From Alphaproteobacteria bacterium (lineage in GTDB: Bacteria; Pseudomonadota; Alphaproteobacteria; UBA8366; Aestuariispiraceae): a DNA stretch of 64,000 bases. The notes beneath the pieces are model-generated. The model was not told the DNA's origin and ran no database searches. It saw only the letters and a program-made list of their open reading frames with translations. The DNA is taken from positions 4,038,001 to 4,102,000 of the forward strand of contig JAWPMN010000001.1 in NCBI GenBank assembly GCA_033344895.1, given 5' to 3'. The translations under genes were made by a program, and so were the position numbers. This document shows, piece by piece, positions 44,363-53,233 of the stretch. Numbering within the stretch: position 1 is the stretch's first letter; the number at the start of each line of letters is the position of its first letter.

Positions 44363-45137
44363 TGCCGGCGGCCTCTTCCCGGCCAAGGAAACGCGCCATG
44401 CGGGCCTTCACGAGGTCCGAGCCAATCAAGCTGCAAAAGGCCGCTGTTTCCCGTGATAGACCGTCCCGGACACGGGGCAGGCGCTCCGCGTTCCAGAGCA
44501 ATCGCTTTGCAGCCAACGCACTGTCGACATCGATCCGCGCAAGTAACTCCACGCATCGGGATTCCGGATCGTCATCAACTGCCGTAGCAATGCCGAGCCC
44601 AACGGCGTCACCGGCGGAAACGCGGCGATCGGTCAGGAGCCAATTCTGCGCTGCGGAAATTCCGATAAGGTCAGGCAGTACCGCCGTCCAGCCGCCGTCG
44701 GGTGCGAATCCCACGGTCCCATAGTACGGTTGAACAAAGGCCTCAGAAGACAGTACCGACAAGTCGGCGGCGAATAGAAAGCCGGCGGACCCGCCTGTGA
44801 TGGCACCCCGTGCCGCCACGGCGAAGATCACCGGTGCCGCCATCATGCGATAGACGCATTTCTGAAGGCGGGGCACAACGGCATTTGCGTATTCCAGAAC
44901 CGTTCCGGATTCCGCAGCATCGTGAAAACGTCCGACATCGCCGCCGGTCGAGAAGTTCCTGCCGCCCGAGAGAACGACCCGCTCGACACCGCTGTCGATC
45001 ACCGCATCCAGCGCAGATTGGAGGGCGTCGAGAAGTCCAGGTTCAAGAGCATTGGCACGGGGCGCGTCGAGCCGAATGAAATGACAACGCTCCCCGGTCG
45101 GCAGATCACGCAGATCCAGCCTTACCAGTTCGTTCAC
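44355..45137 (-). CDS. enoyl-CoA hydratase/isomerase (crotonase family)
   Basis: 260 aa. The oxyanion-hole motifs are LSGGRNFSTGGDVGRF and AARGAITGGSAGFLFAADL. YYGTVGFAPDGGWTAVLP carries an Asp where hydratases have the second Glu, as in PaaG-type isomerases, so hydration or double-bond isomerisation of a CoA thioester are both possible. Its start overlaps the tetR-like stop (ATGA). Confidence 0.85.
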   Translation of the reverse strand: MNELVRLDLRDLPTGERCHFIRLDAPRANALEPGLLDALQSALDAVIDSGVERVVLSGGRNFSTGGDVGRFHDAAESGTVLEYANAVVPRLQKCVYRMMAAPVIFAVAARGAITGGSAGFLFAADLSVLSSEAFVQPYYGTVGFAPDGGWTAVLPDLIGISAAQNWLLTDRRVSAGDAVGLGIATAVDDDPESRCVELLARIDVDSALAAKRLLWNAERLPRVRDGLSRETAAFCSLIGSDLVKARMARFLGREEAAGNV

Positions 45138-45724
45138 GGCTCAAGTCCCCGACGGATCAGGCGGTGCGCCTCTTCAACCACACGGTCGATATCGGGAGCA
45201 TCATCCCAGAGGATGTATCGATCCCCCAAGGCCCGCGCCATGCCCATCAGCGCCCAGGCTCTGATTTCCGGATCGCCGGCGGAGATTTCGCCCTTCTGCT
45301 GCGCTTCCCGAAGACCGGCTGCATACGCATCGCCAAAGGCGGTGAAATAGCTGCGATAGGCTTCCGGATCGGTAAACCTGGCTTCCTCGACAATGCGGTA
45401 CAGCGATGGCCTGGCCAGCAGAAACCGCAAGAAGGCCTCCAGACCCAGCCGTTCGGCCGTCAGCCTGTCCGGGGCCCCCGCGACGGCGTCGGACACCTCC
45501 GAACGGGTCAGGCGCCCCATTTCCAGAACGAGTTCCCGGAAGATTTCCTCCTTGCTGGAAAAATAGATGTAGAATGTACCAAGTGCGGTTTCGGCCTGTT
45601 GCGTGATTTCCGCGATCGATGCCGCAGCGAAGCCCTGAGCACCGATGACGGCCTCAGCGGCTTCCAGGATCTTTGCGCGGCGCGCCAGTCCGCGTTTCGT
45701 TTTCGGCACAGCTTGAACACCCAT
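45134..45724 (-). CDS. TetR-family regulator of the acyl-CoA and liv-like operons
   Basis: 196 aa. N-terminal HTH: TKRGLARRAKILEAAEAVIGAQGFAAASIAEITQQAETALGTFYIYFSSKEEIFREL. The C-terminal ligand domain is all-helical (FLRFLLARPSLYRIVEEARF). It leads the minus-strand operon and starts 5 bp from an 18-bp palindrome, so it probably represses itself and, through the matching palindrome at 36477-36494, the importer operon. The ligand may be the CoA ester made by the operon (inference). Confidence 0.9.
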   Translation of the reverse strand: MGVQAVPKTKRGLARRAKILEAAEAVIGAQGFAAASIAEITQQAETALGTFYIYFSSKEEIFRELVLEMGRLTRSEVSDAVAGAPDRLTAERLGLEAFLRFLLARPSLYRIVEEARFTDPEAYRSYFTAFGDAYAAGLREAQQKGEISAGDPEIRAWALMGMARALGDRYILWDDAPDIDRVVEEAHRLIRRGLEP

Positions 45725-45729
45725 GAAAT

Positions 45730-45747
45730 CATGAATACTGATTCATG
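45730..45747 (-). promoter_or_regulatory. TetR-type operator
   Basis: Perfect inverted repeat CATGAAT-ACTG-ATTCATG directly before the tetR-like ATG at 45724. On the transcribed strand TTGAAT and TATTCA, 16 nt apart, could be -35/-10 elements overlapping it; if so, the transcript would have almost no leader. Confidence 0.7.
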
Positions 45748-45850
45748 TTTCAAATTCAAGCTCTATTTCATCGCCGGAATGGCTTGCTGCATGCTCGACG
45801 CTTGCAAAGACACCGAACTATCCATAGAAGACGCAACGTTTCATATGTCG

Positions 45851-45927
45851 GGGCGTAGCGCAGCCTGGTAGCGCATCTGCTTTGGGAGCAGAGGGTCGTT
45901 GGTTCAAATCCAGCCGCCCCGACCACT
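45851..45927 (+). tRNA. tRNA-Pro (anticodon TGG)
   Basis: 77 nt with encoded CCA. Acceptor CGGGGCG/CGCCCCG, discriminator A, anticodon arm CTGCT-TTGGGAG-CAG with TGG, T-arm GGTTCAAATCC. It reads on the plus strand. Confidence 0.95.
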
Positions 45928-46273
45928 CACCGTTTCGACTCCGTTCAAATTGCTTCGTTTGGTTCGATATTCGAACGGGTCTGATTTTCAGATTGCGCGA
46001 AATTCTTCAATCGCCCCTCCAGAGGCTTCACCCTCAATTAGACTGCACAAATGTAAGATTGCCGACATAATTGCATGGTTTCCCATCGCTTTTCGAATGC
46101 CACAGATGAACCGTTCCCTTTCACAAGTTTCCCGTAAACCGCGTATCGTACACTTCGCCTAAAATGCTTCCAAAATCTCCTTGAAAAGATACGGGTAAGA
46201 CTATTACATCCCGCTGGGTCACATGAGGCGACTGCTTTGCATTCGCTTAAACAATGAGTTGGTGGGATAGATT
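45928..46273. other. gene-free intergenic region
   Basis: 346 bp between tRNA-Pro and the arsR-like gene, more A/T-rich than the average of the window. I see no convincing coding frame, tRNA or repeat. It presumably holds the arsR-like promoter. Confidence 0.5.
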
Positions 46274-46597
46274 ATGACCGCGCATGCAAGCATCGCGGAC
46301 GAGCGGTCGTTTGACCGACTTGTCGATTTCGACGCGGCAACGACACTGTTGCGTGCATTTGCCAACCCGCATCGGTTTAAGATTCTCTGTCTTCTACGGC
46401 AGGGCGAATTGACCGTGGGCGAGCTGGAAATGGCAATCGGCATTCGTCAGCCGAGCATGTCACAGCAGCTCGCGAGACTTCGCGAAGATGGCATTGTTTC
46501 CTGCCGGCGCGATGGCAAATCCATGATTTACAGCATTGCCAGCCCCCGCGCTCAACGCCTGGTAGACGCGCTGATTTGCATCCACGAAGCGGCCTGA
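46274..46597 (+). CDS. ArsR/SmtB-family regulator
   Basis: 107 aa. Winged-helix ArsR fold: LLRAFANPHRFKILCLLRQGELTVGELEMAIGIRQPSMSQQLARLREDGIVSCRRDGKSMIYSIA. The CxC metal site of ArsR (ELCVCDL) is absent here (ELTVGEL), so this is probably not an arsenic sensor; it resembles the BigR/thiol-responsive or non-metal branch. No target gene is adjacent in the same direction. Confidence 0.88.
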   Translation: MTAHASIADERSFDRLVDFDAATTLLRAFANPHRFKILCLLRQGELTVGELEMAIGIRQPSMSQQLARLREDGIVSCRRDGKSMIYSIASPRAQRLVDALICIHEAA

Positions 46598-46642
46598 ACA
46601 ACGGCGAGGCTCGATTGCTGGGGCCCAACTTCGTGGGGCCCT

Positions 46643-47992
46643 TCACTCCCCATCCGGCGGGTCGCGATTCAGGCGTACCGGAATTTCCACCGACGAACGG
46701 ATGTGCAGATCCCGCTGCGAGAATGGAAATTCGATGCCGTTCTCGCGGAAAATCTGCCAGACATTCAGCAGTACCTCGCTTCGCACATTCGCGACCCCGG
46801 CCTGGGGATCGTCGATCCAAATTCTCAGTTCCAGTTCCAGGGCATCCGCCCCAAATGCCATGAAGCGGCAGACCGGCGCCGGGTCGCTTCGAACCCGTGC
46901 GACCGACCGCGACGACTCCTCCGCCAGTTCCATCGCCTTCTTAACATCCGACTCATAGGAGATTCCGACCGGAATTTTCAGTCGGACCAGCGTGTTGGAG
47001 AAGGACCAGTTCTCGACGCGCTGTGAGATCAGTTCCTCATTCGGAATCAGATGTTCCGTTCCATCACGGGTGATGACGGAAACGTAGCGCGCCCGCAGCG
47101 AATTGATCCAACCGAACGTATCCCCGATTGCGATCACATCCCCCGGCTTGACCGATTTGTCCATCAACAGGATCAGGCCGCTGATCAGGTTGGAAACGAC
47201 CTTCTGCAGGCCGAATCCGATGCCCAGCCCCACCGCGCCGGAGAACACGGCAAGCGCCGTCAGGTCGATGCCGATACTGTCCAGAGCCGCGACGACGGCA
47301 ACGCCCATGAGGAAGATGCGAACCGTCTTGCCAAGCAGTACCTTTGCGGACGGGGAAAGCCCCTTTGCATGTTCGAACCGGGCTTCGACCAGCCGCGAGA
47401 GAAATCCGGCTGCCCAGAGCAGTGCGACGAGCACGATCCCGGCCTTCAGCGCACTCAATACGCTGACCCGGACATCGCCCAGCGTCACCCCCATACTGTC
47501 CAGCGTGGCCATGGTCGGCGCCAACAGCCCCAGCAGATTCAGCGCCGCCAGGGTCCAGGCGAGAAATGCGAGAGATTTGGACCAACCCGGGTCGCGGATT
47601 GCCTGGGACAGGACCCGGATGACAACCCACGCCGTCAGCAGGCTAACCGCGCTTTCGACCAGATGATGCGGCCAGTCCGCCTGTTTTGCGGCGAATACGC
47701 TGAACCATTGCAGGATCAGCCAGATGACCGGCAGGACGAGCGGAACCATGGTTCGGAGCGCTGGATCCGTGAACCGCGCGAAACGGCCCTTCCCCAATTG
47801 TCGCTCCAGAACCCGGCGGGTCGTCCCGGACAACAGTCGCGCCAGAGCCCATGCGGCAAGGATTGTAAGAAGCTGTATCAGAGTGGAAGGAACCAGGATC
47901 GTCGTATCGATCCAGGTCCAGACGGACGCGGAAAGTCGTTGAATCTCTCCCGGGTCCAAAAGGCGTTCGAGTAACCCGACTTCTTCTTGCAT
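46643..47992 (-). CDS. MscS-family mechanosensitive channel
   Basis: 449 aa with about five to six spans. The MscS pore helix and following beta domain are clear: GIDLTALAVFSGAVGLGIGFGLQKVVSNLISGLILLMDKSVKPGDVIAIGDTFGWINSLRARYVSVITRDGTEHLIPNEELI. It releases solutes on membrane tension. The extra N-terminal spans put it among the longer MscS types rather than E. coli MscS (286 aa). Confidence 0.92.
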   Translation of the reverse strand: MQEEVGLLERLLDPGEIQRLSASVWTWIDTTILVPSTLIQLLTILAAWALARLLSGTTRRVLERQLGKGRFARFTDPALRTMVPLVLPVIWLILQWFSVFAAKQADWPHHLVESAVSLLTAWVVIRVLSQAIRDPGWSKSLAFLAWTLAALNLLGLLAPTMATLDSMGVTLGDVRVSVLSALKAGIVLVALLWAAGFLSRLVEARFEHAKGLSPSAKVLLGKTVRIFLMGVAVVAALDSIGIDLTALAVFSGAVGLGIGFGLQKVVSNLISGLILLMDKSVKPGDVIAIGDTFGWINSLRARYVSVITRDGTEHLIPNEELISQRVENWSFSNTLVRLKIPVGISYESDVKKAMELAEESSRSVARVRSDPAPVCRFMAFGADALELELRIWIDDPQAGVANVRSEVLLNVWQIFRENGIEFPFSQRDLHIRSSVEIPVRLNRDPPDGE

Positions 47993-48116
47993 ATGCGCAG
48001 TCTAGGACGGTACTGCTCGTTTGGCTACGGCATGAATGGCCGCGCGGAATCCGGAAGGGCCAAGCCAACCGTCGTTCCGCGCGGCGCCGATTGCCTACTC
48101 TGTGACGCCCCCCAGC

Positions 48117-48821
48117 TTATGTGGATTGCAAATTGTAGCGGTCGTGATGGCGTACCCAGCTCATCGGCCCTTCCTCGTTGCGCCCTCGCGGCGCAAGATC
48201 GAGCAGCGCATAAGTTCCCATCATCGCCTCCACACCCCGGCCATAGGTCGAATAGGTGTGGTAGACACTGCCATCATCGTCCTTGAAGAAGGCACTGATG
48301 CCTGGCCATTCCTCACCGAGATGACGCCACTGGCCGTAATTGTAGTCGATTGTTCCGCCAGCCGTATCCGCCGGCGTGAAGCTGACCCGGAAGTCGAAGT
48401 TGAAGGACGACCCGTGCGAAGAGACCCAATTGAACTTCCACCCCATACGCTTCCGAAACCCTTCAATCTCGTCGAGTGTCGCGCGAGACACCGCCACCAG
48501 GGTGACATCATGATGGGCCAGATGCCGGTTCATGCCATCGATATGATCGGCCATGAAGGAGCAGCTTGGGCAGCCATGCTTCCAGCCCTCCACGAACATG
48601 AAGTGCTGCACCAACAGCTGTGAACGGCCATCGAACAGGTCAGCCAGCGTGCGTTGGCCATCCGTCGTATCGAACCGGTACGCCACATCAACGCGTTGCC
48701 AGGGCAATGCCTGGCGTTTTCGGGTCACTTCGTCCCGCAGCCGGGTCAGTTCCTTTTCAGCCTTCAGCAATTCCAGGCGGGCGTCGCGCCAGTCATCGCG
48801 GTTTGCGATCTTGCGATCCAT
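48117..48821 (-). CDS. DUF899 thioredoxin-like protein
   Basis: 234 aa. Matches the DUF899 family: RDARLELLKAEKELTRLRDEVTRKRQALPW, the thioredoxin-like LLVQHFMFVEGWKHGCPSCSFMADHIDG with a CPSC motif, WVSSHGSSFNFDF and GEEWPGISAFFKDDDGSVYHTYSTYGRGVE. Biological role unknown. ATG 48821 has GGAAGGAAA upstream and lies 2 bp after the stop of the small membrane protein gene. Confidence 0.88.
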   Translation of the reverse strand: MDRKIANRDDWRDARLELLKAEKELTRLRDEVTRKRQALPWQRVDVAYRFDTTDGQRTLADLFDGRSQLLVQHFMFVEGWKHGCPSCSFMADHIDGMNRHLAHHDVTLVAVSRATLDEIEGFRKRMGWKFNWVSSHGSSFNFDFRVSFTPADTAGGTIDYNYGQWRHLGEEWPGISAFFKDDDGSVYHTYSTYGRGVEAMMGTYALLDLAPRGRNEEGPMSWVRHHDRYNLQST

Positions 48822-48823
48822 GG

Positions 48824-49090
48824 TCAGTTTCCTTCCGAGTGAGAATTGAAGGTCGCGGCGGTCAGCCTCAGCCAGGGCGGCAGGTGAAAAAGTCCCATGA
48901 GGAAATACATGAGCGCCATGTCGCTGATCAGGGGCATCCCTGTCAGGCTGTTGCATAAACCGTCGACCGGTGCCTCCGCCGACAGCCAGGCCATCCCCGC
49001 ACAAATCGGAGACACGACAAGGCTCAGCCATCCGGCCGGGTCCCATCGCGTCACCTTCGGTACACTGCCGGTACCCGGTACTGGTGCCAT
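48824..49090 (-). CDS. small two-span membrane protein
   Basis: 88 aa with two hydrophobic stretches (WLSLVVSPICAGMAWLSA and ISDMALMYFLMGLFHLPPWL). I do not recognise a family. The stop lies 2 bp before the DUF899 start, suggesting one operon. The ATG has only a distant GGAGA, so the start is uncertain. Confidence 0.5.
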   Translation of the reverse strand: MAPVPGTGSVPKVTRWDPAGWLSLVVSPICAGMAWLSAEAPVDGLCNSLTGMPLISDMALMYFLMGLFHLPPWLRLTAATFNSHSEGN

Positions 49091-49198
49091 TGCCAATTTC
49101 ACGTCTCCGTTCAATTGTGCCTGTCTCGGCGGTTGCGATGGCGGCACGCTAGGACAGCCCGGCGCGCGGGTGAGAGTTACAAAGGTGACGGGATTTTC

Positions 49199-50419
49199 AT
49201 GGACTCGCTGATCAACAGCGCTGCCAGGGCCCTTTCCGGCGGCGACCCGCTCGCAGCCCTGAACCGGGTCGCGCTGCGAAACGATCCTCCGGCCCTGGCT
49301 TTGCGTGGCATTGCGATGGCGCAACTCGGCGATCTGGAACGGGCGAGGACATTGCTTCGGGCCGCCGTTCGAGCCTTTGGCCCGACTGAAAGCGTATACC
49401 GGGCGCGATGCGTGGTTGCCGAGGCCGAGGTCGCCCTTGTGTCCCGGGACCTCGGAAAGACTTTGGACGAACTCCCAGGTGCGCGCGCCGTTCTTGAGGC
49501 GGCAGGCGATCTCGCGAATGGGGCCCATGCCGCCTATCTCGACGCCCGGCGTCACCTTCTTACCGGCCACCTGGACCATGCGGAGGCGCTGCTTTCTTCC
49601 TTTGACAGATCGGGGCTCCCCCTGACCACTCGGGTCGGCTGCAATCTCGTCGAAGCGGGCATCGCGATCCGGCGTGTTCGAGCCCGGCCCGCACATTCGG
49701 CGTTGGAACAGGCAAGACGAGGGGCTCGAAAAGCCGCAATCCCTGCCCTTGCCGCGGAAGTGGAAGCCACGGCGAAGTCACTCCAGGCGCCAAAAGCGCG
49801 TATCCTGACGCAGTGTGATGACCGGTTGGCGTCCCTCGCGGATGTCGAAGCCCTCTTCTCCTCCGGCGCGCTGATTGTCGACGTCTGCCGCAACGTTCTG
49901 CGGGCCGGACCAACCGTCATTTCAATGACGAACCGCCCGGTCCTATTCTCAGCCCTGCGCACGCTTGCCGAGGCCTGGCCCACGGATGCCGCCCGGGAAG
50001 TACTGCTCAAACAGATCTTCGGGGCACGTCAGGCGGACGAGTCGCACCGGGTCAGGCTTCGGGTAGAAGTCGCGCGTCTGAGAAAACTCATTGTACCACT
50101 GGCGGATATCAGGGCGACGAAAGCAGGGTTCGTCCTGAGACCCAGGACGAATGTCGACATCGTCCTGCTGCTGCCCCCGACCGAAAGCGAGCATGGCGCG
50201 TTTCTGGCCTTGCTGGCGGACGGGGAAGCCTGGTCGAGCTCCGCCCTGGCGGAAGCGACAGGGATGAGTGCACGCACGGTGCAACGGGCCATGAAACTGC
50301 TCGCGGGCGAAGGCGCGGTCGAGCCGATTGGCCAAGGGCGCTCCCGCCGTTGGATGGCCACGCCTGTGCCGGGTTTCCCGACAAGTTTGTTACTCCCCGT
50401 CGCCGGCATTCCCCGCTAG
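49199..50419 (+). CDS. HTH regulator with TPR-like N-terminal domain
   Basis: 406 aa. The first 220 residues are TPR-like helical repeats (ALRGIAMAQLGDLERARTLLRAAVRAFG). Then comes an OmpR-like winged helix (DAAREVLLKQIFGARQADESHRVRLRVEVARLRKLI...GFVLRP), and a second HTH near the C-terminus (SSSALAEATGMSARTVQRAMKLLAGEGAVEPIG). It is probably a DNA-binding regulator, divergent from the DUF899 operon and followed 9 bp later by the propeller gene. ATG 49199 has GGTGACGGG upstream. Confidence 0.75.
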   Translation: MDSLINSAARALSGGDPLAALNRVALRNDPPALALRGIAMAQLGDLERARTLLRAAVRAFGPTESVYRARCVVAEAEVALVSRDLGKTLDELPGARAVLEAAGDLANGAHAAYLDARRHLLTGHLDHAEALLSSFDRSGLPLTTRVGCNLVEAGIAIRRVRARPAHSALEQARRGARKAAIPALAAEVEATAKSLQAPKARILTQCDDRLASLADVEALFSSGALIVDVCRNVLRAGPTVISMTNRPVLFSALRTLAEAWPTDAAREVLLKQIFGARQADESHRVRLRVEVARLRKLIVPLADIRATKAGFVLRPRTNVDIVLLLPPTESEHGAFLALLADGEAWSSSALAEATGMSARTVQRAMKLLAGEGAVEPIGQGRSRRWMATPVPGFPTSLLLPVAGIPR

Positions 50420-50428
50420 TCTCCGGGC

Positions 50429-51061
50429 ATGAAGAAATCCGGCGCTGAAATCCTGTGCGAGTACGGTCCCTTCCCCGGCATCGATCATGTCGCCGGGGTC
50501 AGTTTCGATGGAAAGTATGTCTGGTTTGCCTCAGGCGATCGGTTGAATGCAATCGACCCGAACAGCGGCAGGATCATCCGTGCGGTCGATACGCCGGCCA
50601 ATGCCGGAACCGCCTTCGACGGCACGTACCTGTTTCAGATCTCGGAGACGGTCATACGCAAGATCGACCCACTGACGGGCACCATCGTCGCGGAGATTCC
50701 ATCCCCAGGCGCAGGAAGCGATTCTGGTCTCGCCTGGGCGGAGGGCTCACTCTGGGTTGGTCAGCACCGGGACCGGAAGATCCATCAGATCGATCCAGAA
50801 ACTGGCGATATTCTGCGAACGATCCAGTCTGATCGTTTTGTAACCGGCGTGACCTGGTCACAGGGGGAGTTCTGGCACGGGACATGGGACGACGACATGA
50901 GCGACATCCGTCGCGTCGATCCGGAGACGGGCGCGGTGCTGGAATCCCTTGAAATGCCACCAGGCAGCGGAGTCTCGGGTCTGGAAGCGGACGGCGGGAA
51001 CCGATTTTTCTGCGGCGGCGGCAACAGTGGAACCGTCCGCGTCATACGGAAGCCGGATTAG
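50429..51061 (+). CDS. small beta-propeller (NHL/Vgb-like) protein
   Basis: 210 aa with about four to five repeats of the form G-x-WFxSGDRLNAIDPxSGxIIR, typical of Vgb/NHL/PQQ-like propellers (IDPLTGTIVAEIPSPGAG, IDPETGDILRTI, VDPETGAVLESLEMP). No signal peptide is seen, so it is probably cytosolic. Function unknown; similar proteins are often found next to the regulator type encoded just upstream. Confidence 0.78.
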   Translation: MKKSGAEILCEYGPFPGIDHVAGVSFDGKYVWFASGDRLNAIDPNSGRIIRAVDTPANAGTAFDGTYLFQISETVIRKIDPLTGTIVAEIPSPGAGSDSGLAWAEGSLWVGQHRDRKIHQIDPETGDILRTIQSDRFVTGVTWSQGEFWHGTWDDDMSDIRRVDPETGAVLESLEMPPGSGVSGLEADGGNRFFCGGGNSGTVRVIRKPD

Positions 51062-51110
51062 CCGACAGCGCGCCCGGCTGCTCCTTCAGCGGCGGCCCCG
51101 GGTCACTCCC

Positions 51111-52679
51111 CTACTCCCACTCGATCGTCCCGGGCGGCTTCGACGTCACATCGTAGACAACCCGGTTGATACCGCGCACCTCGTTGATGATGCGGGTCGC
51201 GACCCGGCTGAGAAACGCGTGATCGAACGGATAGCTGTCGGCCGTCATGCCATCGGTCGATGTGACCGCGCGAAGACCGCAGACATGATCATAGGTTCGC
51301 GCATCCCCCATCACGCCGACCGTCTTGACCGGCAGCAGCACCGCGAAGGCCTGCCAGATCTCGTCATACAGGCCGGCATTGCGAATTTCTTCCAGATAGA
51401 TCGCATCCGCCTTGCGCAGGATATCCGCCTTCTCGCGATCGACCGGGCCGGGAATTCGGATCGCCAGTCCCGGACCCGGGAACGGATGACGCCCGATCAT
51501 GCTCTCCGGCAGCCCCAGCTCGCGTCCCAGTTCCCGGACCTCGTCCTTGAACAGTTCCCGCAGCGGTTCGACCAGCTTCATGTCCATCCGCTCGGGCAGG
51601 CCACCGACATTGTGGTGCGACTTGATGGTGACCGATGGGCCTCCTGCGAAGCTGACACTCTCGATCACGTCGGGATACAGCGTGCCCTGCGCCAGGAAAT
51701 CTGCGCCGCCGATCTTCGTCGCTTCCTCCTCGAAGACATCGATGAACAGGCCGCCGATGATCTTGCGCTTCTTTTCAGGATCGTCGACACCGGCCAGCTT
51801 GCCGAGGAACAGATCCGACGCGTCGCAATGAACCAGCGGTATGTTGTAATGATCGCGGAACAGGCGCACGACCTGCTCGCTTTCGCCCTGGCGCATCAGC
51901 CCGTGATCGACATAGATGCAGGTCAGGCGTTCGCCGATGGCTTCGTGGATCAGCACCGCGACCACAGAACTGTCGACGCCGCCGGACAGACCGCAGATCA
52001 CGCGGCCGTCCTCACCAACCTGACGGCGGACGCTTTCGATCGCCTGCTGCTTGAACGCCGCCATGGTCCAGTCGCCGGTGCAGCCGCAGACCAGATGCAC
52101 AAAATTCGAGATCAGGCGCGCGCCGTCCGGAGTATGAACCACTTCCGGATGGAACTGAACTGCATAGAACTTACGATCGTCATCAGCGATGGCGGCGAAG
52201 GGTGCGTTGGCGCTTTTGCCGACCACCCGGAACCCATCCGGCAGGCGGTCCACGCGGTCGCCATGGCTCATCCAAACCTGAGGTTTTCCACCTTTCTGCC
52301 AGACCCCGTCAAACAGACCGCAATCATCGACGACGTCGATTTCTGCACGGCCGAACTCCTGATGATCCGACCCTTCGACCGAGCCGCCGAGCTGCGCGCA
52401 CATCGTCTGCTGCCCGTAGCAGATACCGAAAACCGGAACTCCCAGGTCGTACACGATCTGTGGCGCGCGGGGCGTGTCCGAATGGGTCACACTGGCAGGG
52501 CCGCCGCTCAGAATAATACCCTTCGGGGCGAAAGCTCGGATCTTGTCGTCGGAAACGGCATTGAACGGATGAATTTCCGAATAGACGCCCGCCTCGCGCA
52601 CACGACGCGCAATCAACTGGGTAACCTGACTGCCGAAATCGAGAATGAGAATGCGGTCGTCGCCGACAATATCTGTCAT
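51111..52679 (-). CDS. guaA: GMP synthase (glutamine-hydrolysing)
   Basis: 522 aa. N-terminal class I glutamine amidotransferase with Cys in [15 protein letters not shown] and His/Glu in FHPEV; the ATP-pyrophosphatase domain has the P-loop [14 protein letters not shown]. The C-terminal dimerisation domain ends in [16 protein letters not shown]. It converts XMP to GMP. Length is as expected for the family. Together with guaB (54827-56290) it supplies guanine nucleotides. Confidence 0.97.
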   Translation of the reverse strand: MTDIVGDDRILILDFGSQVTQLIARRVREAGVYSEIHPFNAVSDDKIRAFAPKGIILSGGPASVTHSDTPRAPQIVYDLGVPVFGICYGQQTMCAQLGGSVEGSDHQEFGRAEIDVVDDCGLFDGVWQKGGKPQVWMSHGDRVDRLPDGFRVVGKSANAPFAAIADDDRKFYAVQFHPEVVHTPDGARLISNFVHLVCGCTGDWTMAAFKQQAIESVRRQVGEDGRVICGLSGGVDSSVVAVLIHEAIGERLTCIYVDHGLMRQGESEQVVRLFRDHYNIPLVHCDASDLFLGKLAGVDDPEKKRKIIGGLFIDVFEEEATKIGGADFLAQGTLYPDVIESVSFAGGPSVTIKSHHNVGGLPERMDMKLVEPLRELFKDEVRELGRELGLPESMIGRHPFPGPGLAIRIPGPVDREKADILRKADAIYLEEIRNAGLYDEIWQAFAVLLPVKTVGVMGDARTYDHVCGLRAVTSTDGMTADSYPFDHAFLSRVATRIINEVRGINRVVYDVTSKPPGTIEWE

Positions 52680-52750
52680 GGTTCTGGAATCTTCCTCTGG
52701 CAGGCGCGGAATGCGCTTCTAGCTATAGCAAATCCGTTACTCGAACAAGG

Positions 52751-53146
52751 TCAGGGCCGGCGCGCCACCATATCGATTTCAACCAGGGCGCCGACGGCCA
52801 GCCCGGTGACGCCGATGGTGGTTCGGGCCGGCAGCTTTCCGGCCTCGAAATACTCGAGATAAGTCTGGTTCATCGCCGCATAGTCCCGGTCGAAATGGGT
52901 CAGATAGATCCGGCACTGCACGACGTCCGACAAGCCCAGGCCGAGCCCGTCCAGGATCAGTGTCAGATTGTCCATCACCCGGCGAGTCTGGGCCACGATC
53001 CCGTCGGGCAAGGGCGCAGCGTCATCATTCGGGTCAGTCGGCATCTGGCCGGTCAGGAAGACAAAGCCGTTGACCTCCGTCGCATGCGAAAACGGTGCGA
53101 CGGGCGTCGGGCCCGCGGCGATCATGTGGTGCAGAATGTCGGACAT
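52751..53146 (-). CDS. ridA: RidA/YjgF-family enamine/imine deaminase
   Basis: 131 aa. VAPFSHATEVNGFVFLTGQMP, VVQCRIYLTHFDRDYAAMNQTYLEYF and the substrate-binding Arg in LPARTTIGVTGLAVGALVEIDMVA follow the RidA pattern. It hydrolyses reactive enamines and imines from PLP enzymes. It lies 71 bp upstream of guaA on the same strand. Confidence 0.9.
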   Translation of the reverse strand: MSDILHHMIAAGPTPVAPFSHATEVNGFVFLTGQMPTDPNDDAAPLPDGIVAQTRRVMDNLTLILDGLGLGLSDVVQCRIYLTHFDRDYAAMNQTYLEYFEAGKLPARTTIGVTGLAVGALVEIDMVARRP

Positions 53147-53233
53147 GGTGTGTCTTCCCCCTTGATTATCCGGGTCCGGACCAAGCCCCGATCGCCCTGA
53201 CGAGGACGCCGGCAGGCCTGCCGTGAGCCCCCC

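Noticed and set aside
42803-44587. 594-codon open plus-strand frame opposite the acyl-CoA synthetase
   Set aside because: The minus-strand gene has all ANL motifs; the plus frame has none.
45882-46162. Small open frames running out of tRNA-Pro
   Set aside because: They start inside or next to the tRNA, have no ribosome site and no conserved features.
50949-52862. Very long open frame on the plus strand opposite guaA
   Set aside because: It is a GC-driven shadow of guaA; the translation has no recognisable domain and the minus-strand gene is certain.
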